A DNA stretch of 64,000 nt from Stomoxys calcitrans (lineage: Eukaryota; Arthropoda; Insecta; Diptera; Muscidae), in the NCBI RefSeq assembly GCF_963082655.1, contig NC_081553.1, positions 158,449,441 to 158,513,440 of the forward strand, in the 5' to 3' direction. Under the pieces are notes generated by a model. It was not told the origin of the DNA and searched no databases. It saw nothing but the letters and a program-made list of their open reading frames with translations. A program made the position numbers and the translations under genes. Shown here piece by piece: positions 9,712-21,324 of this stretch. The stretch's first letter is position 1. Every line of letters starts with the position of its first letter.

Positions 9712-10582
9712 AAAGGTGTTTTTTAAGAGCTATAGGTTTTTCAAAAAACAACTCATAAAATTCAGAAAATGCATGAAATCTTTATTTGAATCGATAGTAC
9801 GACCCATATAATTTAATGTTTGAAGATTATTTCATGCAAATGTTGACCGTGACTGCGACTCAAATGGTCCATCCGCTTAGTCCAATTTTCGCATACTCTT
9901 TCAAACATATCGGCCAGTATCTCACGAATAAATGCTTCAATGTTGTCTTCTAATGCGTCATTTGAAGCTGGTTTGTCTGTATAGACATGCGTTTTAACAT
10001 AGCCCCACAAAAAATAGTCTAAAGGCGGTAAAGCGCAATAAAACTCGCCTCTCAATAAGTCCATTGTTACGCATGCTTTGTGGCATGTGGCACCGTCTTG
10101 TTAAAACCACATGTCATGCAAGTCAAGCTCTTTCATTTTACCCAGTTGGATGTCATCTCACGATAGCGCTCACCAATCACAGTTACGTTACGATTCGCAT
10201 TATCTTTGATGAAGTACAGTCCAATGATGGGCTGGTGGCCATAAACCCCACCAAAATGTGACTTTTTCTGGATGCATTGGTATGTCCATTCAAGTGGCTG
10301 ATCTTCATTTCAAAATCAACAATTCTGCTTATTTACGTACCCATTGAGCCAAAAATGAACTTCGTCGTAAAATAGAAGAAGCGTGCGATGAGTTTTCTTA
10401 ACAGAGCACGCATTTTAATAGTAAAATTCAATAATTTGCAAGCGTTGTTAGTTTGTTAGACGATTCATAGTTAAATTATAGACCAAACTGAAGATGTTTG
10501 ACAGTGAAACATAACACGAAACGTGGGTGAGCTGTTTAATCCAGTATTAGTAAAAATATAATAGCTAAAAAATCACCCTTTA
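9710..10582 (-). mobile_element. Internally deleted mariner-type transposon with TA flanks
   Basis: The right end on the minus strand begins AAGGGTGATTTTTTAGC after TA (10581-10582). The left end is AAAGGTGTTTTTTAAGAGC after TA (9710-9711), giving imperfect terminal inverted repeats. Between them are degenerate pieces of a mariner-superfamily transposase: a start region with 'acgcttgcaaattattgaattt', HFWLNGYVNKQN (around 10350), and the C-terminus at 9813-10064. The element is about 870 bp, shorter than a typical 1.2-1.3 kb mariner, and full of frame changes. Confidence 0.8.
9813..10064 (-). pseudogene. mariner transposase C-terminal fragment
   Basis: An 83-codon open frame with LPPLDYFLWGYVK, the motif carrying the third catalytic acidic residue (here D), and the family-typical tail WTKRMDHLSRSHGQHLHEI. 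A full transposase cuts and pastes DNA at TA. This fragment lacks the first two catalytic acids in frame. Related tails lie at 58.9-59.05 kb. Confidence 0.85.
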
Positions 10583-10626
10583 TATATATACATTAATTAT
10601 TTTGATATATTCGTTATTTTTATATT

Positions 10627-13135
10627 ATACTAGCTGATCTGGGCCTGCTCCGCTGCGCCTTCTTTTATTTTATATGGAAGAAAATTTTCCTTGGAATATT
10701 TATTTTCGACAATTAAAGAGCTTTTAGTGAAATACCATGCTACGAAAATAGTATATCGCTTAACTAACAGTTTAACAATATAAGTACCTTTATCTGAATC
10801 CCATATGATCTTTATTGGTCTACGAATTTAAGTTTGGATGTAAGGTGTACCCCATTCTTAAAATACTTTATTTCAGCCCGCTACTCTCATGATATCTGAT
10901 TTAGGGGTGTTTTCGGGGATGAGGTGGTCCCCCAGGCACTTGGCCCTGACAAAATATCAGCATCGTGCTCTTCTTTCAAATACCATTTATTTAAACCCCA
11001 TATTGCTATTGGTTTAAGGGGGTTTACACGATGAGGCGTCCCCCAAACACATGGCCCCAAAATTGTTTATCAAATTCGTTTTCTAATCTTAAATACCACA
11101 TATTGACATGGTCGAACATTTTTTAACCTTTGCGGGGTGTTTTGGGGAAGGAGTGATGCCCTTAATACATGGTCCTAAATTAGGATATCAAATTCGTATT
11201 CTTCTCACAAATACCTTTATTTAAGCCCCATATTGCGATGGTCACTAAAAAATTGCGGCTTGTGGGGTATTTTGGGAAAGGGGTTGACCCCCAGAAAAAT
11301 GGTCCCGAAAGTGGGTATTAATTCTTGCTCTACCCCCAATAACTTTCATTTAATCTCCACATTGACATGGTCGGTAAATATGGCCGATTTAGGGGTGTTT
11401 TGGGGATAAGGGTGGTCCCCCAACCACTAAGCCCTTAAAATATATTAGCAACGTGCTCTATTCTTATATATGTATATATCATTTATTTGAACCCCATATT
11501 GCCATTGGCCTCAAAATTTTATATCAAATTCGTTTTTAATCTCATTTAAACTCCTTATTGCAAAAGTCAGGAAATATGTCCGGTTTGGGGTATTGGGCCT
11601 AAAAACAAAAAATATTTAGTTCCACTCTCTTTACGACCCATTTTGTCTTGGTGAGCAAATTCGTCCTATTTGGGGGTTGTTATGGTGGTGGGACGTCCCC
11701 AAGACAGTTGGTCAGTAATTTTGATATCAGATACGTAGTCTACTCCCAAATATCTTTAATTTGAGCACCATATTTCCATAGTCGGCAAACATGACAGGCT
11801 TGGGGGGTGTTTTGGGGGATGGGCGGCCACTCAATGAGTTGGTCTTGAATATATATATCGGATTCGTGTTCCACTCTAAAAACCCTCTTATTTGAGCCTC
11901 ATATTGCAAAAGTCAGCAAATACTTATTATTTGGGTGTTGTTGTGGGGTTGTGGTGGCCCCATAGACACTTTTCCCAAATACTGATATCAGATTCGTGCT
12001 TTACTCCCTTTCATTTGAGCCCCATATTTCTATGGTCGTAAATTTGTACCCTTTGGGGATGTTTTTGGGGAGAGGCGGGCCCCCAAATACTTGGTCCCAT
12101 ATTTCGATATCAGATTCTAATTCTACACTCATGGTCAATTCCCATATTCCCATGGTCAGTAAATAAGTCCTGTTTGGGGGGTGTTTTGGGGAAGGGGTCC
12201 ACCCCCCCAGAAACGTGGTCTCACATTTGGGTATCAGATTCGTATTCTACTCGCAAATACCTTTCATTTGAGTTCCATACTGCCATGATCGGTAAATATG
12301 TCCGATTTAGGGGTGTTTTGGGGGTTGGTGGTGTTGTGGGGGTAGGGTGGCCCCATAGACACTTTTCCCGAATATTGATATCAAATTCGTGCTTTACTGC
12401 CAAATACCTCTCATTTGAGCCCCATATAGCTATGGTCGTAAATTTGTTCCCTTTGGGGGATTTTTTTGGGGAGAGGCGGCCCCCCAAACACTTGGTCCCA
12501 TATTTGGATATCAGATTCGTATTCTGCATTCAAATACCTTTTATATAAACCCCATATTCCCACGGTCAGTAAATAAGTCCTGTTTGGGGGTATTTTGGGA
12601 AAGGGGTGAACCCCCAGAAACGTGGTCCCCCATTTGGATATCAGATTCGTATTCTACTCGCAAATACCTTTCATTTGAGTCCCATATTGCCATGGTCGGT
12701 AAATATGTCCGATAGGGGTGTATTGGTGCTTGCGGTGGTCCCCCTAGCACATGGTCCGACAATTGGATATCAGATACGTTTTCTTATCCAAAATACCTTT
12801 CATTTGAGTCCCATATTGTCGTGATTGGTGGATTTTCGGGTGGGGCAGCCCCCCTAGGTACCCCATCCGAAATTTGAATACCAAATTTTTCTTAAATCGC
12901 AAAATTTCGCTTAAATCGCACCACCCATCTCAGAGATCTGGCGTTTCTGAAAAGTAGGGTAAGGGGGAGGGTCCGCACCCCTTCAGATATCAAAAAATGT
13001 AGTACCCTAATTTCACCACGGGGTCATTGTGTACCATCTATGAAAATTTCAAGAAAATCGGTTCTGCCGTTTCTGAGTCTATATGGAACACACAAACGTA
13101 CAAACAAACACAAATTGATTTTTATATATAAGATA
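10627..13135 (+). repeat. Monomer element copy A (~130-bp units, ~2.5 kb)
   Basis: Starts near CTAGCTGATCTGGGCCTGC. It continues as a run of diverged monomers of about 125-146 bp, each with 'caaatacctttcatttgag', 'cccatattgccatggtc' and a G-run phrase like 'ggggtgttttgggg'. It ends in a conserved tail (12890-13130) with 'aaaatcggttctgccgtttc', CAAACA repeats and TTTTTATATATAAGAT. Short ORFs here are chance readings of the repeat. Start, tail and monomers recur at 21.75-24.32 and 31.93-34.31 kb, so the whole behaves as a dispersed non-autonomous element. I cannot assign a class with certainty. Confidence 0.75.
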
Positions 13136-14079
13136 TTTTAAATTATTTTCCCTTTAATCTTGGAATTATAAATGAGATTTTAAATGCAAATTTCATCTGT
13201 GCAAAGAAGCTTAATTAAGGCCTTTTCTTTTCCAACATAAAGGTTGGTATTTAGTATAGCTTTCACAGTGAAACTTCATTAAAAAAGCATGTGAAAAAAT
13301 ATGTGAAAACATTTTCATTTGCGGTTCTGAATTCTTCATTGAAAAACTAAAAGTGCCATCTTTGCTCAATTTGTGAGTAAGAACTGTGTCTGTAAAGAAA
13401 TTCGAAAATACCTTAATCTGTTATTGCAATATTCCGGTCAGCCGTCAAATACAATGAACGACAGAAAAATTTAAATATTTGATATTTTAATAAATAAAAG
13501 CAGCAATATTTAATGAATACATGTGCAATTTTGAAAATATGCTCTTCCATTAGTTCTAAGAGTTGGGTAGTTCCGGATGGAACTAGTTCATTAGAACCTA
13601 TCCAAGTAAGGAACTGCTGAAACTAGTTCCATCTCTTCTTTTTTTTATAGGTCCATGGATCTTTTTTATTAAATGTGCACTTTTCTTTTTCTCGATTTTG
13701 TTAATTAGTAGACCAGCTGATTCACATGCCATATTTTTTAGCTTCATACAACAACTGAATAAAAGCGTCTGCTTTTTTAATAGGCGACACTGCGTACGTT
13801 GCGATTTACAATACATTAAATGAATGTGGTTGCACAAATAAATAAACGTGGTAGCATCCACATATTATTTTTTTATTGTCAACAAATCTAAATTGTTTTG
13901 GTGCGCTTGTTTAAAACAGAGTACAAACAATGAATTTTAAACTCAATTGCTTATACAGTCTAAACATTTTTATCTATATGTACAAATCATTTTAAGGTTC
14001 AAAATAAAATTCAAAGCTTTTGTTTTGTTTTGTATGAAGGAAGCAAGAAATGGGATCGCAAATGAAAAAGGAATATGGT
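13136..14079. other. AT-rich stretch without recognised gene
   Basis: No domain recognised. An 87-codon minus-strand ORF (13598-13861) has no motif. The phrase GGAACTAGTTC near 13578 has a relative (GGAACTAGTTCC) near 20333, perhaps the trace of an old repeat. Confidence 0.4.
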
Positions 14080-15778
14080 TAGGTTAGGTTGAAAAAAGAG
14101 TGCATCCTAAGAAAATCTAGGATGCGTGCTTTTTAGGTTAAGTTAGGTTGAAAAGAAGGTGCAGATATTCATCTTCCAAATGCCACTATAGACATACACC
14201 TATGCCAGAAATCGACTTGTTGTGCGTTCTAAAAATTAATAAGTAATCTCGAAAAAGAAAATCTATATTAGGAATTCCGTGCTACTTACAAAACCCTTAA
14301 CTGTTTTCAATACCACGCCCTTAAGTTCGTTCCTGTTTTGGTTTGTGGCCCCACCTAAGTGTCGGTATCTGTTAGCCGCGAAAGCCGGTCAATGACGTAG
14401 GAAATGCTCCAACGTCTCATTATCTTCCCCGCATGCCCTGCACATTCTATCACTTGGCGCTCCAATTACGCATAAGTGAGCACGTAGTCCTGTCTCGTTA
14501 TGATACCGAAAGATATCCTTCTTATTTCATTTCAGTTATAGCCTCGTCTTCTCACGATCTGGCTCTCCCCATAGCCGTAGTTTTCGCCGTCTTACCGACC
14601 GTTTCGCTGTTCCACAGTTACATGCGCATTCGTCGCCCATGCCCATAACTCAGACTGCGTCGACCAGAAAGGCTTCGGGTTAGCCAGTCCTTTGGCCTTC
14701 ATTACCAAGTCCTCTGCCCTATCATTTCCCCTTACTCCGTTATGGCCCGGCATCCTCAGAGAAGGCGTTAATCTCCTTCTTACACTGCAGGACTGTCCGT
14801 GACCTTACAATCCTAGTTATTATTGCCCTTATGGCAATTTTACTGTCCTCGCGTTAGCACCACACCACTTCACGCATTCTGTCCTCTCTAGCTTTGATCC
14901 ATCCGTGTAACATGATCTTCAAGACACTAGGGTTGCGGCAATCGATGACTGAACCACTGGCAGCAGTACCTCGCACTCGACCTCAAGCGTCGTCTCAGGT
15001 ATCCGATCGGAAATATCTTCTCTTCCTTCCAGGTTTCCTAGCGCCGCCTTGATTATACCGCAATGGTATGAGCTGCTCCTATCCTCTATCCATTCTCCCA
15101 TCGCCTTGAATCTCATAGCCGCTGTGGCTGCCTCGCACTTAATCTGTCTGTCTATGGGTAGTATATCTAGAATAGTCTCCAGTACCCTAGTGGGCGTGGT
15201 TCTCATCGCTCTCCCTATGCCAAGACAACATTTTCTCTGAACCTGTTGTATTTTCCTTATGTTGCACTTTTTCTCCATCGCAGTCCACCAAACTACTAAG
15301 GCGTAAGTTAGTATCAGTCTAATCACGCTCATTTAGAGCCAGTGGACTATCCTCGGATTCGGGCCCCATTTCGAGCATACTACCCGTCTACCTTGTGCCC
15401 AACATCTGTGAGCCTTCCCGGTACTCTCCTGAAAGTGACGCTTCCAATTAAGTTTCCTGTCCAAGATCACTCCTAAGTATTTGACGTTGTCAGATTTCGA
15501 TTTCGATCGTACTATTGAGGATTCGTGGTGCGTCAAATTGGCCCACCTTCGTCTTTCACGTGAACAGGCAGATTTCATTATTCTCTGGGTTAAAATTGGG
15601 ACCCCTGGGTCTAACCCAGTCGTACAATACACTTTCGGCCCTTCTGCATAGCTGATTGCGATCCTTACTTCTTAGAAATATTATTTATAACATCGTCTGC
15701 GTATTAAACGGTTTCAAATTCCTCCTCAATCACCATCCGTAATAGGTAATTTATGGTGGTCACCCGTAGGAGTGGCAA
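14080..15778 (-). pseudogene. LINE-A copy A3, with a second short 3' end stacked on its tail
   Basis: Minus strand. The 3' end starts near 14125 (GGTTAAGTTAGGTTG). A second, very short 3' end at 14080-14120 (GGTTAGGTTAGGTTG) abuts it. The cysteine/histidine tail lies near 14400-14460, degenerate RNase H at 14750-14880 with an internal deletion, and the RT C-terminus at 14919-15332 (RLILTYALVVWWTAMEKKC, RTTPTRVLETILDI). The thumb is at 15333-15632 (VKYLGVILDRKLNWK). It breaks off near 15778, upstream of the YADD box. Stops and frame changes mark it as dead. Confidence 0.8.
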
Positions 15779-16189
15779 TAAAATTATGTTATGCGTATAT
15801 TTATGTTATGCGTTCCCAAATATGTCAACCTATGTCTTAATAGATTTTTTTTGAACTATTTTGTTGGGGAAACCGATCAAGGGTTCTGATAGATATAGCT
15901 TTCATATAAAGATAATAGCCGAAGTTGAATTATTTGGCTGTAGTGACTATAGGTTGAAAACTATAATTTGAAAAATTGGCAGAGACTTCTAGATGGGTTA
16001 TACAATAAATTTCCCCCATAAAAATATCCACAAATATACTTGGGAATAACCAGATGGAAACACCCCTAATCAAATACGTACTTATCAGCAAACTCTTTCT
16101 AAGTTCGCTGATGGATGTGGAAGACGAGGAGCCGACATCGATAGTGACCATATGCTCCTAGTGGCCACTCTACGTCTACGCCCAGCCGT
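15779..16189. other. Unassigned stretch between two LINE copies
   Basis: Contains a 73-codon minus ORF (15930-16151) with no recognisable domain. No repeat identified. Confidence 0.4.
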
Positions 16190-17924
16190 CGTGAAAAGGA
16201 CTAAAACAAACAGCACAAAGTTCAAACTTTAAACCTAACGGACCCCGAAACACCGCCCGAATATATAGCAACATAGCAGCAGCATGTACGGAGACGGCCA
16301 TCCCTATCATAGACATTGCTCAAGAGTAACTAAAACTAAAATCAAGCGCCTAGTTCGCAGAGATAAGCGAATATATTCCAACATGCTGGCAGAGCAAGGC
16401 GAAATACAGCAAATATTGGAAACATGCGTGGTGTCTACGAGTCAATAAACCAAAGAAGCGCCAACAATATAAGGCCAATGGCAATAATAAAAGATGAGGA
16501 CGGACCGGAATTAACAACACCCGAACAGTCCCTGTGCACCGGAACCCACGCAGGAATATATCTACGGCCCGATCCACCAGCGAAGACATTGAGGCTGTTC
16601 TGGTCTCACTCAAAAACGGCAAGTCATACCTGATGAACTGTTGCGGTAGGGAGCCCACCCCATAGCTTAAGCGATCACCCCAAAGAAGGGTCACCTCACT
16701 TTATTTGTTGCTAAACGCAATGGCAAGTCTTCTTTTGCAGAGTATTTGCCTGCACCTGACAGCATTTTGAGGAAGTAGCAAGCAGGTTTTCGATCTGGAC
16801 GTTTTTGTGCCGACCACATTAACTCTCTGCGCATAATCATTGAACAGTCTGCAGAACTTAGTACACACCTTTCATTCATCGAGGTCGAGCATGCGTTTGA
16901 CACAGTTTCGCGAAGCTCAATGTGGAACACACTGTTGAAAAAGGTCATCCCTGAAAATATCGTGATACTAATTAGGGAGCTGTATAGGAATGCTGAAGTT
17001 TCAGTCCGTCTGAATGGAAAAGGGAGCCGACCTCTTGGTATCGACAAAGGAGTGAAGCAGGTTTGCATCCTGTCACCGAAGCTATTTTAATTTCATAAGA
17101 CTCCGTATTAGAAGCAACTAATGCTGGGGCACCCAATGGCATACGCTGGGGTATTAACGACTTTCTCGGATACATCGACTACGCGGGCGATATAAGCCTC
17201 TTTGCGCATCGCTTCGAGCACATAAAGGTGAAAATGGTGCAACTGAATGAAAATACTGTCAAAGTAGGCCTGAGGATAAATACAGCAAAGACGATATTGA
17301 AGAGGATAGGAACATTAAATCTGACACCGCTCACTATAAACGACCATATCATTGAAGACGTTGACAACTTCTCCTATCTTGGCAGCAAAATAACAAAGAC
17401 ATACGCGTACGCATTAACAAGGCTAAAAGCGCTTTTCTTACACTCAAAAAGTTTGGAGATGCAGTGACATCTCACATAATGCAAAAGTCAGGATCTTCAA
17501 CAGCAGTGTGAAATCAATTTTATTAATGGTTGTGCAACTTGGAGCTTGACACAAGTGACTTCCCGTAAAGTAAAAGTTTTCGTAAATAGTTGCCTAAGAC
17601 AAATACTTCGAATTTTCTGGTCAAACCGTATTTAAAATGAAGAATAGCAAATAAGAACAAACACCTCCCCTGTCTATGTATATCATATCCGTAAGAGGAA
17701 ATGGACTTGGTTTGATACGCAGACCGCGCGATGATCTAGCGAGAAATGTCCTAGACTGGAACCCGCAAGTACAGCGAGGAATGGGACGCCCGAAAAACAC
17801 ATGGATCCGGTGTACGAAGAGAGAGTTGGCATCAACCCAAATATCGTGGAATGAAACCAAATTTTTAACCAACGATAGAGCTCGATGGAGAGAATTTGTT
17901 GTGGCCTATGTTCACACTGAATAA
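16190..17924 (+). pseudogene. RTE-like LINE, reverse transcriptase half, degenerate
   Basis: Plus strand, several frames. 16570-16620 reads EDIEAVLVSLKNGKS (linker before RT). 16770-17070 reads QAGFRSGRFCADHINSLR and FIEVEHAFDTVSRSSMWN, then the region before the YADD box, with a QVCILSPKLF remnant. 17228-17467 is the thumb (NFSYLGSKITK). 17676-17924 is the C-terminal domain with RRPRDDLARNVLDWNPQ and RGRPK-like GMGRPKNTW. The order and motifs fit RTE-type elements, which have endonuclease and RT but no RNase H. Stops and shifts throughout. The microsatellite at 17929 directly follows the stop and may be the element's simple-repeat tail. Confidence 0.7.
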
Positions 17925-17928
17925 TTTC

Positions 17929-17930
17929 TA

Positions 17931-17981
<51 letters not shown>
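17929..17981. repeat. (TA)n microsatellite
   Basis: Nearly perfect TA dinucleotide run with one C interruption, directly after the RTE-like C-terminus. Confidence 0.95.
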
Positions 17982-17983
<2 letters not shown>

Positions 17984-17984
17984 G

Positions 17985-19215
17985 TTGTCGAAACCTTTTT
18001 TATTAAAAAAGTACGCATGAATAATTTTTGTCGAGATTTATTGATAATTTTTGTCCTCTTAACAAGGGTTATTATTTAAATAATATACATTTCACATAAA
18101 TGTATATTATTTAGGTCTGGGCTCTGTGGAGGCCATTTTAAAACATTTTTATTTTTTCTATTTAAGTAATCCTTTATTACTTTTGCCATGTTGGCGCATT
18201 GTTCTGTTGCGGAGGCCACCGTAGAGCAGAGGTTAGCACGTCCGCCTATGACGCTGAACGCCTGGGTTCGAATCCTGGCGAGTCCATCAGAAAAATTTTT
18301 CAGCGGTGGTTTTCCCCTCCTAATGCTGCCAATATTTGTGAGGTACTATGCCATGTAAAACTTCTCTCCAAAGAGTTGTCGCACTGCGGCACGCCGTTCG
18401 GACTCGGCTATAAAAAGGAGGCCCCTTATAATTGTGCATAAACTTTAATCGGACTGCACTCATTGATATGTGGAAAGTTTGCCCCTGTTCGTTAGTGGAA
18501 TGTTCATGGGCAAAAATTGCATTGTCCTGTTGCAGGATAAAATATTGACCTATGAGTCACCTACCTTCTGGTACTAGAGTTTCTTCTAAGATTTTTAGGT
18601 ACACTGCAGCATTTGCTTTCCCTTCAAGACGAACTATACTATCAGTAACATTTGCTGATAAGCATTCCCAAACCATTATTCCCTTTTCTAACGACTTAAA
18701 TGTAGGTAGTGTTGTAGGAAAGCTGCTCTCTAGGGTTGCGCCATACATAAACCATGCCATGAGAATATTTAAGTCTTACCATAGATTCACCTGTCCAAAG
18801 AAAATTATTCCAAAAATTTTGAGGCTATAATACGTGTTACTCCTAAAATTCTCTTCTTTTTTGTTTGCTTTGCTTGCTTATGCACGGTATTAGCGGACAA
18901 CACGACCATGTTTATTACGCTGGCGCAATCGGTTACGTATCGTGTGGACTGAAGGAGCCTCTTTGCCTTCGCTTAGCAATTGTGCTAATTTTTGGAACGG
19001 ATCAGCGTTAGAAATCTCCAAAATTCTTCTATTGGTTCTTTCTGTGATTATTTTTGGACGTCCCGGGAGCATTTTTTCTACAAACTCGGCGTTCTGCTTT
19101 AAACTTTGATATTACTTTCCAATTTGCCGCCTGGCTTTTGTTAAATTTTTCGGAAATCTTGAAAAAAGACAGCCTTGGACACTTAATGCGTCAAGCCTTC
19201 AGTCTTAGCTAAACT
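17985..19215 (-). pseudogene. Tc1-like transposase pseudogene, interrupted by a SINE
   Basis: Minus strand. The N-terminal helix-turn-helix region precedes 18890-19072 (MLPGRPKIITERTNRRILE, with the GRPK hook; paired-like second domain TIRNRLRQRNKHGRVVR). The catalytic middle at 18557-18760 contains GIMVWECLSANV. The second aspartate motif ILQQDNA is split at 18519-18533 by the SINE. The remainder continues at about 18195 with KVIKDYLNRKNKNV and WPPQSPDLN, typical of Tc1-family DD34E transposases. Internal stops are present. The transposase would have moved the element by cut and paste. Terminal inverted repeats were not identified. Confidence 0.8.
18196..18533 (+). mobile_element. tRNA-derived SINE, full length, with 15-bp target duplication
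   Basis: 308 bp (18211-18518). The 5' part is tRNA-like: an A-box-like TAGAGCAGAGG at 18222-18232 and a perfect B box GGTTCGAATCC at 18265-18275, so RNA polymerase III would transcribe it. The tRNA-unrelated body includes CTGCGGCACGCCGTTCGGAC and ends GTTCATGGGCAAAAATT. The flanks GCATTGTTCTGTTGC (18196-18210) and GCATTGTCCTGTTGC (18519-18533) differ at one base and form the target duplication. The host site encodes the QQDNA motif of a Tc1-like transposase. It is not a functional tRNA gene: the fold beyond the boxes is missing. Confidence 0.85.
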
Positions 19216-20090
19216 AGTCACGAAGACTTGATCAATGTCAACCACAAGGAGAGTTCCTTCCTCCTTCTCCACCCTGCGGAAGACCTTCCACTTCTCTGCA
19301 ACCAAACCTTGGTTTTGCTTGCCCAAGGATCCCAACATGCGTTCCGTCGCAAGTTTACTGCCCCCTCCCTGGACGAGGACCGTCGCCTTTGTGAGCTAGG
19401 GTATGTTCATTTTTCTCACCAGGTCGAGCTTTGCGCCCACCCAGGCAGCGTGGATACATCCGACGAGCTTTGTGACGATATCAATGAATTCTGCCGACGC
19501 AAAACGCAGTATAAAGATATCCCCTCTATACTCGCAGCTCATCATTTGTATGGGTAGACCCTCTTCAGAGTTCCACACATGTTCGAAAATCCGCTCGTTA
19601 ACCAGATCCTACAGGATGCACCGCCGATATTGATGACTGCATATGTCAGCACATCTCCGTTGTGCTTCCTGGCGTAAGAGGTCGGCTCCTTACCTTTCTT
19701 AGCGACCATCTTCCCCTCCCGTGATGGTTATGGTGTTCTTTTGGAAGTCAGAGTCCTTCATGAGGACTCAAGGGCCGTGCGCTCTTCCTTCGTTGCTTTT
19801 CCGACTTTGTCTCCCTCCGCAGAACACTGTCTGGAGTCTCCATTCACTTGGTTTTCCCAGAGAACTTGAAAGCGGGGAGCTCTTTTCCTTCTTCATCATT
19901 TTGGCAGTGTTATGCTGTTCGGGAGATCTAATTCTTTTTCCAGCTTGCGTAGAAGTGCCTGGAATGTCAGTTTTACCCCTTCAGCATACTGCGCTCTCGC
20001 CCGATTGCGCTGTTGAAGGAGACAGAAGAGTATCTTCCGTTCGATGACTGTTTCATTGACACTGTCGTTGTCTGAGTCCAAATCGGAAAT
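19216..20090 (-). pseudogene. LINE ORF1-type fragment resembling DUF4780 proteins
   Basis: Minus strand, broken. 19896-20081 starts MDSDNDSVNETVIERKILF and is rich in Q/R/K. 19396-19578 reads SCEYRGDIFILRFASAEF and AAWVGAKLDLVRKMNIP. It is followed by a further readable patch (GSLGKQNQGLVAEKWKVFR, VVDIDQVFVTSLAK) down to about 19217. The pattern of a substitution-tolerant domain ending in a 'WRV...VVGVDE'-like strand recalls DUF4780, an uncharacterised domain common in insect transposon ORFs. It abuts the Tc1-like element, which may have inserted into it. Function unknown, presumably RNA binding. Confidence 0.5.
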
Positions 20091-20284
20091 ACCACCTTTA
20101 TTTAAAGGCTGGGGACGAGCTTGAAATCCCTCTGGTTTATGCGTCCCCTCCTCACCTATAGGAGGGGGGACAACATGCTACGGTATGACGCCACCACCCC
20201 AGTTGTTGGGTCTTTGAAATCCATTTTGAGCCTACTCCAAAAAGGCTTTAAAACTTTTCGAATAGGCAGTACCTATTCCGAGAT

Positions 20285-20465
20285 ACGGATATTTTTCTTT
20301 TAGTAGCCACTCCACTCAACGGCTACAAAAAGGAACTAGTTCCTTTTGTGGAACGGAACCAAAAGGAGCGATCACTAAAAGGACCTAAAATGCCCACCTC
20401 TATTAGCTCTATATGTGTATGAAAATTGACTGTGGTGCATAGTATTTAATTGTTTGTCTTTCGGT
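20285..20465. other. Short unassigned stretch with GGAACTAGTTCC palindrome
   Basis: The palindrome near 20333 resembles one near 13578 in an otherwise unassigned region. Nothing else recognised. Confidence 0.3.
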
Positions 20466-20720
20466 AGATGATTTCAAGCTGTTGTTGTTATTGTAGCCAC
20501 ATGGCATGTGGCGGTTGCGATCATCGTTAAGCTTCTAAATAAGAGTAAGCTCGTTCTGGTCCATAGCAATATCTGCCTTGTACAATATATCCGCCAGTGT
20601 GTACCTTCTCCGGACATTCCAGGTGCAGATCCGCAGATCATAGTATTTTTCGTTTGCGTGGGTCTACAACGTTAGGGCAGTCCGTTTTTACTATTATTTT
20701 GTTTCTCAGAGTAATCTGAG
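20466..20720 (-). pseudogene. LINE endonuclease N-terminal fragment
   Basis: The minus strand reads YDLRICTWNVRRRYTLADIL then YKADIAMDQNELTLI before a stop. LRICTWNVR is the usual opening strand of the apurinic-type endonuclease in RTE/CR1-like elements. Only the first ~60 residues are present. It could belong to the same family as the RTE-like copy at 16.2-17.9 kb, which lacks this part. Confidence 0.65.
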
Positions 20721-21320
20721 GCCTTCAGCCGCCCCTAGCCTGAAAACAGTCGCTGATGTTAGCCATTGGTAATTTGAAGGCGCCAATAACTCCCCTTAGC
20801 ATTCAGTATTTAAGTAAAAGTCTGCGCTTTTGATCCCAAAAAGCAAAATATGAAATATCATGGCGATCGGTTAACAATAACCCGTGCCGCCAAGACGTCC
20901 AAAGTTGAATTTAATGCTTTCTAAGGAATCTAGTTGAGCATTTTACGTCCTAGCATGAAATCGATAAACTGACTATGCTTATTGGGGTCAAAAGAAAAAA
21001 TGAAGTGTATGCGTTCAAAAAATAGTTTGGGTTTTTTAGGACATCAAGTGGAAGCGACCGATAGCTTTTGGCTAAGCTTTTCTTGATAATGATGAACACC
21101 ACATATGTCGGAGCTCAAAGTTTCAGTCAGTGTGGTGCCCACAGTTATCCCGTATTTACCGGGGGTTCTTGGTTTGGAGTAGCTTTTTTGAGTATAGACG
21201 GGGTTGACTAAATCAAATAAAGAAGTGACTGTAAGCTGATAGATGGTACTTTTTGTTGTCCACTTTTGTTAATGTTATAAGCCCTTTTAGTTCCAAATAC
21301 ATAGGCTTACCTTTTCACTT
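20721..21320. other. Unassigned stretch
   Basis: No ORF above 60 codons with a recognisable motif and no repeat identified. Confidence 0.4.
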
Positions 21321-21324
21321 TAGC

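Noticed and set aside
12174..12548. 124-codon and similar ORFs in the monomer elements
   Set aside because: They repeat with the monomer and have translations made of the same repeated words in several frames, so they reflect sequence periodicity, not genes.
10627..13135. CRISPR-like array of regular repeats
   Set aside because: Units are ~130 bp, diverged throughout and without unique spacers; the genome is eukaryotic.
13598..13861. 87-codon minus ORF as a small host gene
   Set aside because: No recognisable domain, AT-rich context and no supporting splice or promoter signals.
18211..18285. Possible tRNA gene (A and B boxes present)
   Set aside because: Only the promoter boxes are tRNA-like. 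The sequence continues into a SINE body, ends in a conserved tail and is flanked by a target duplication.
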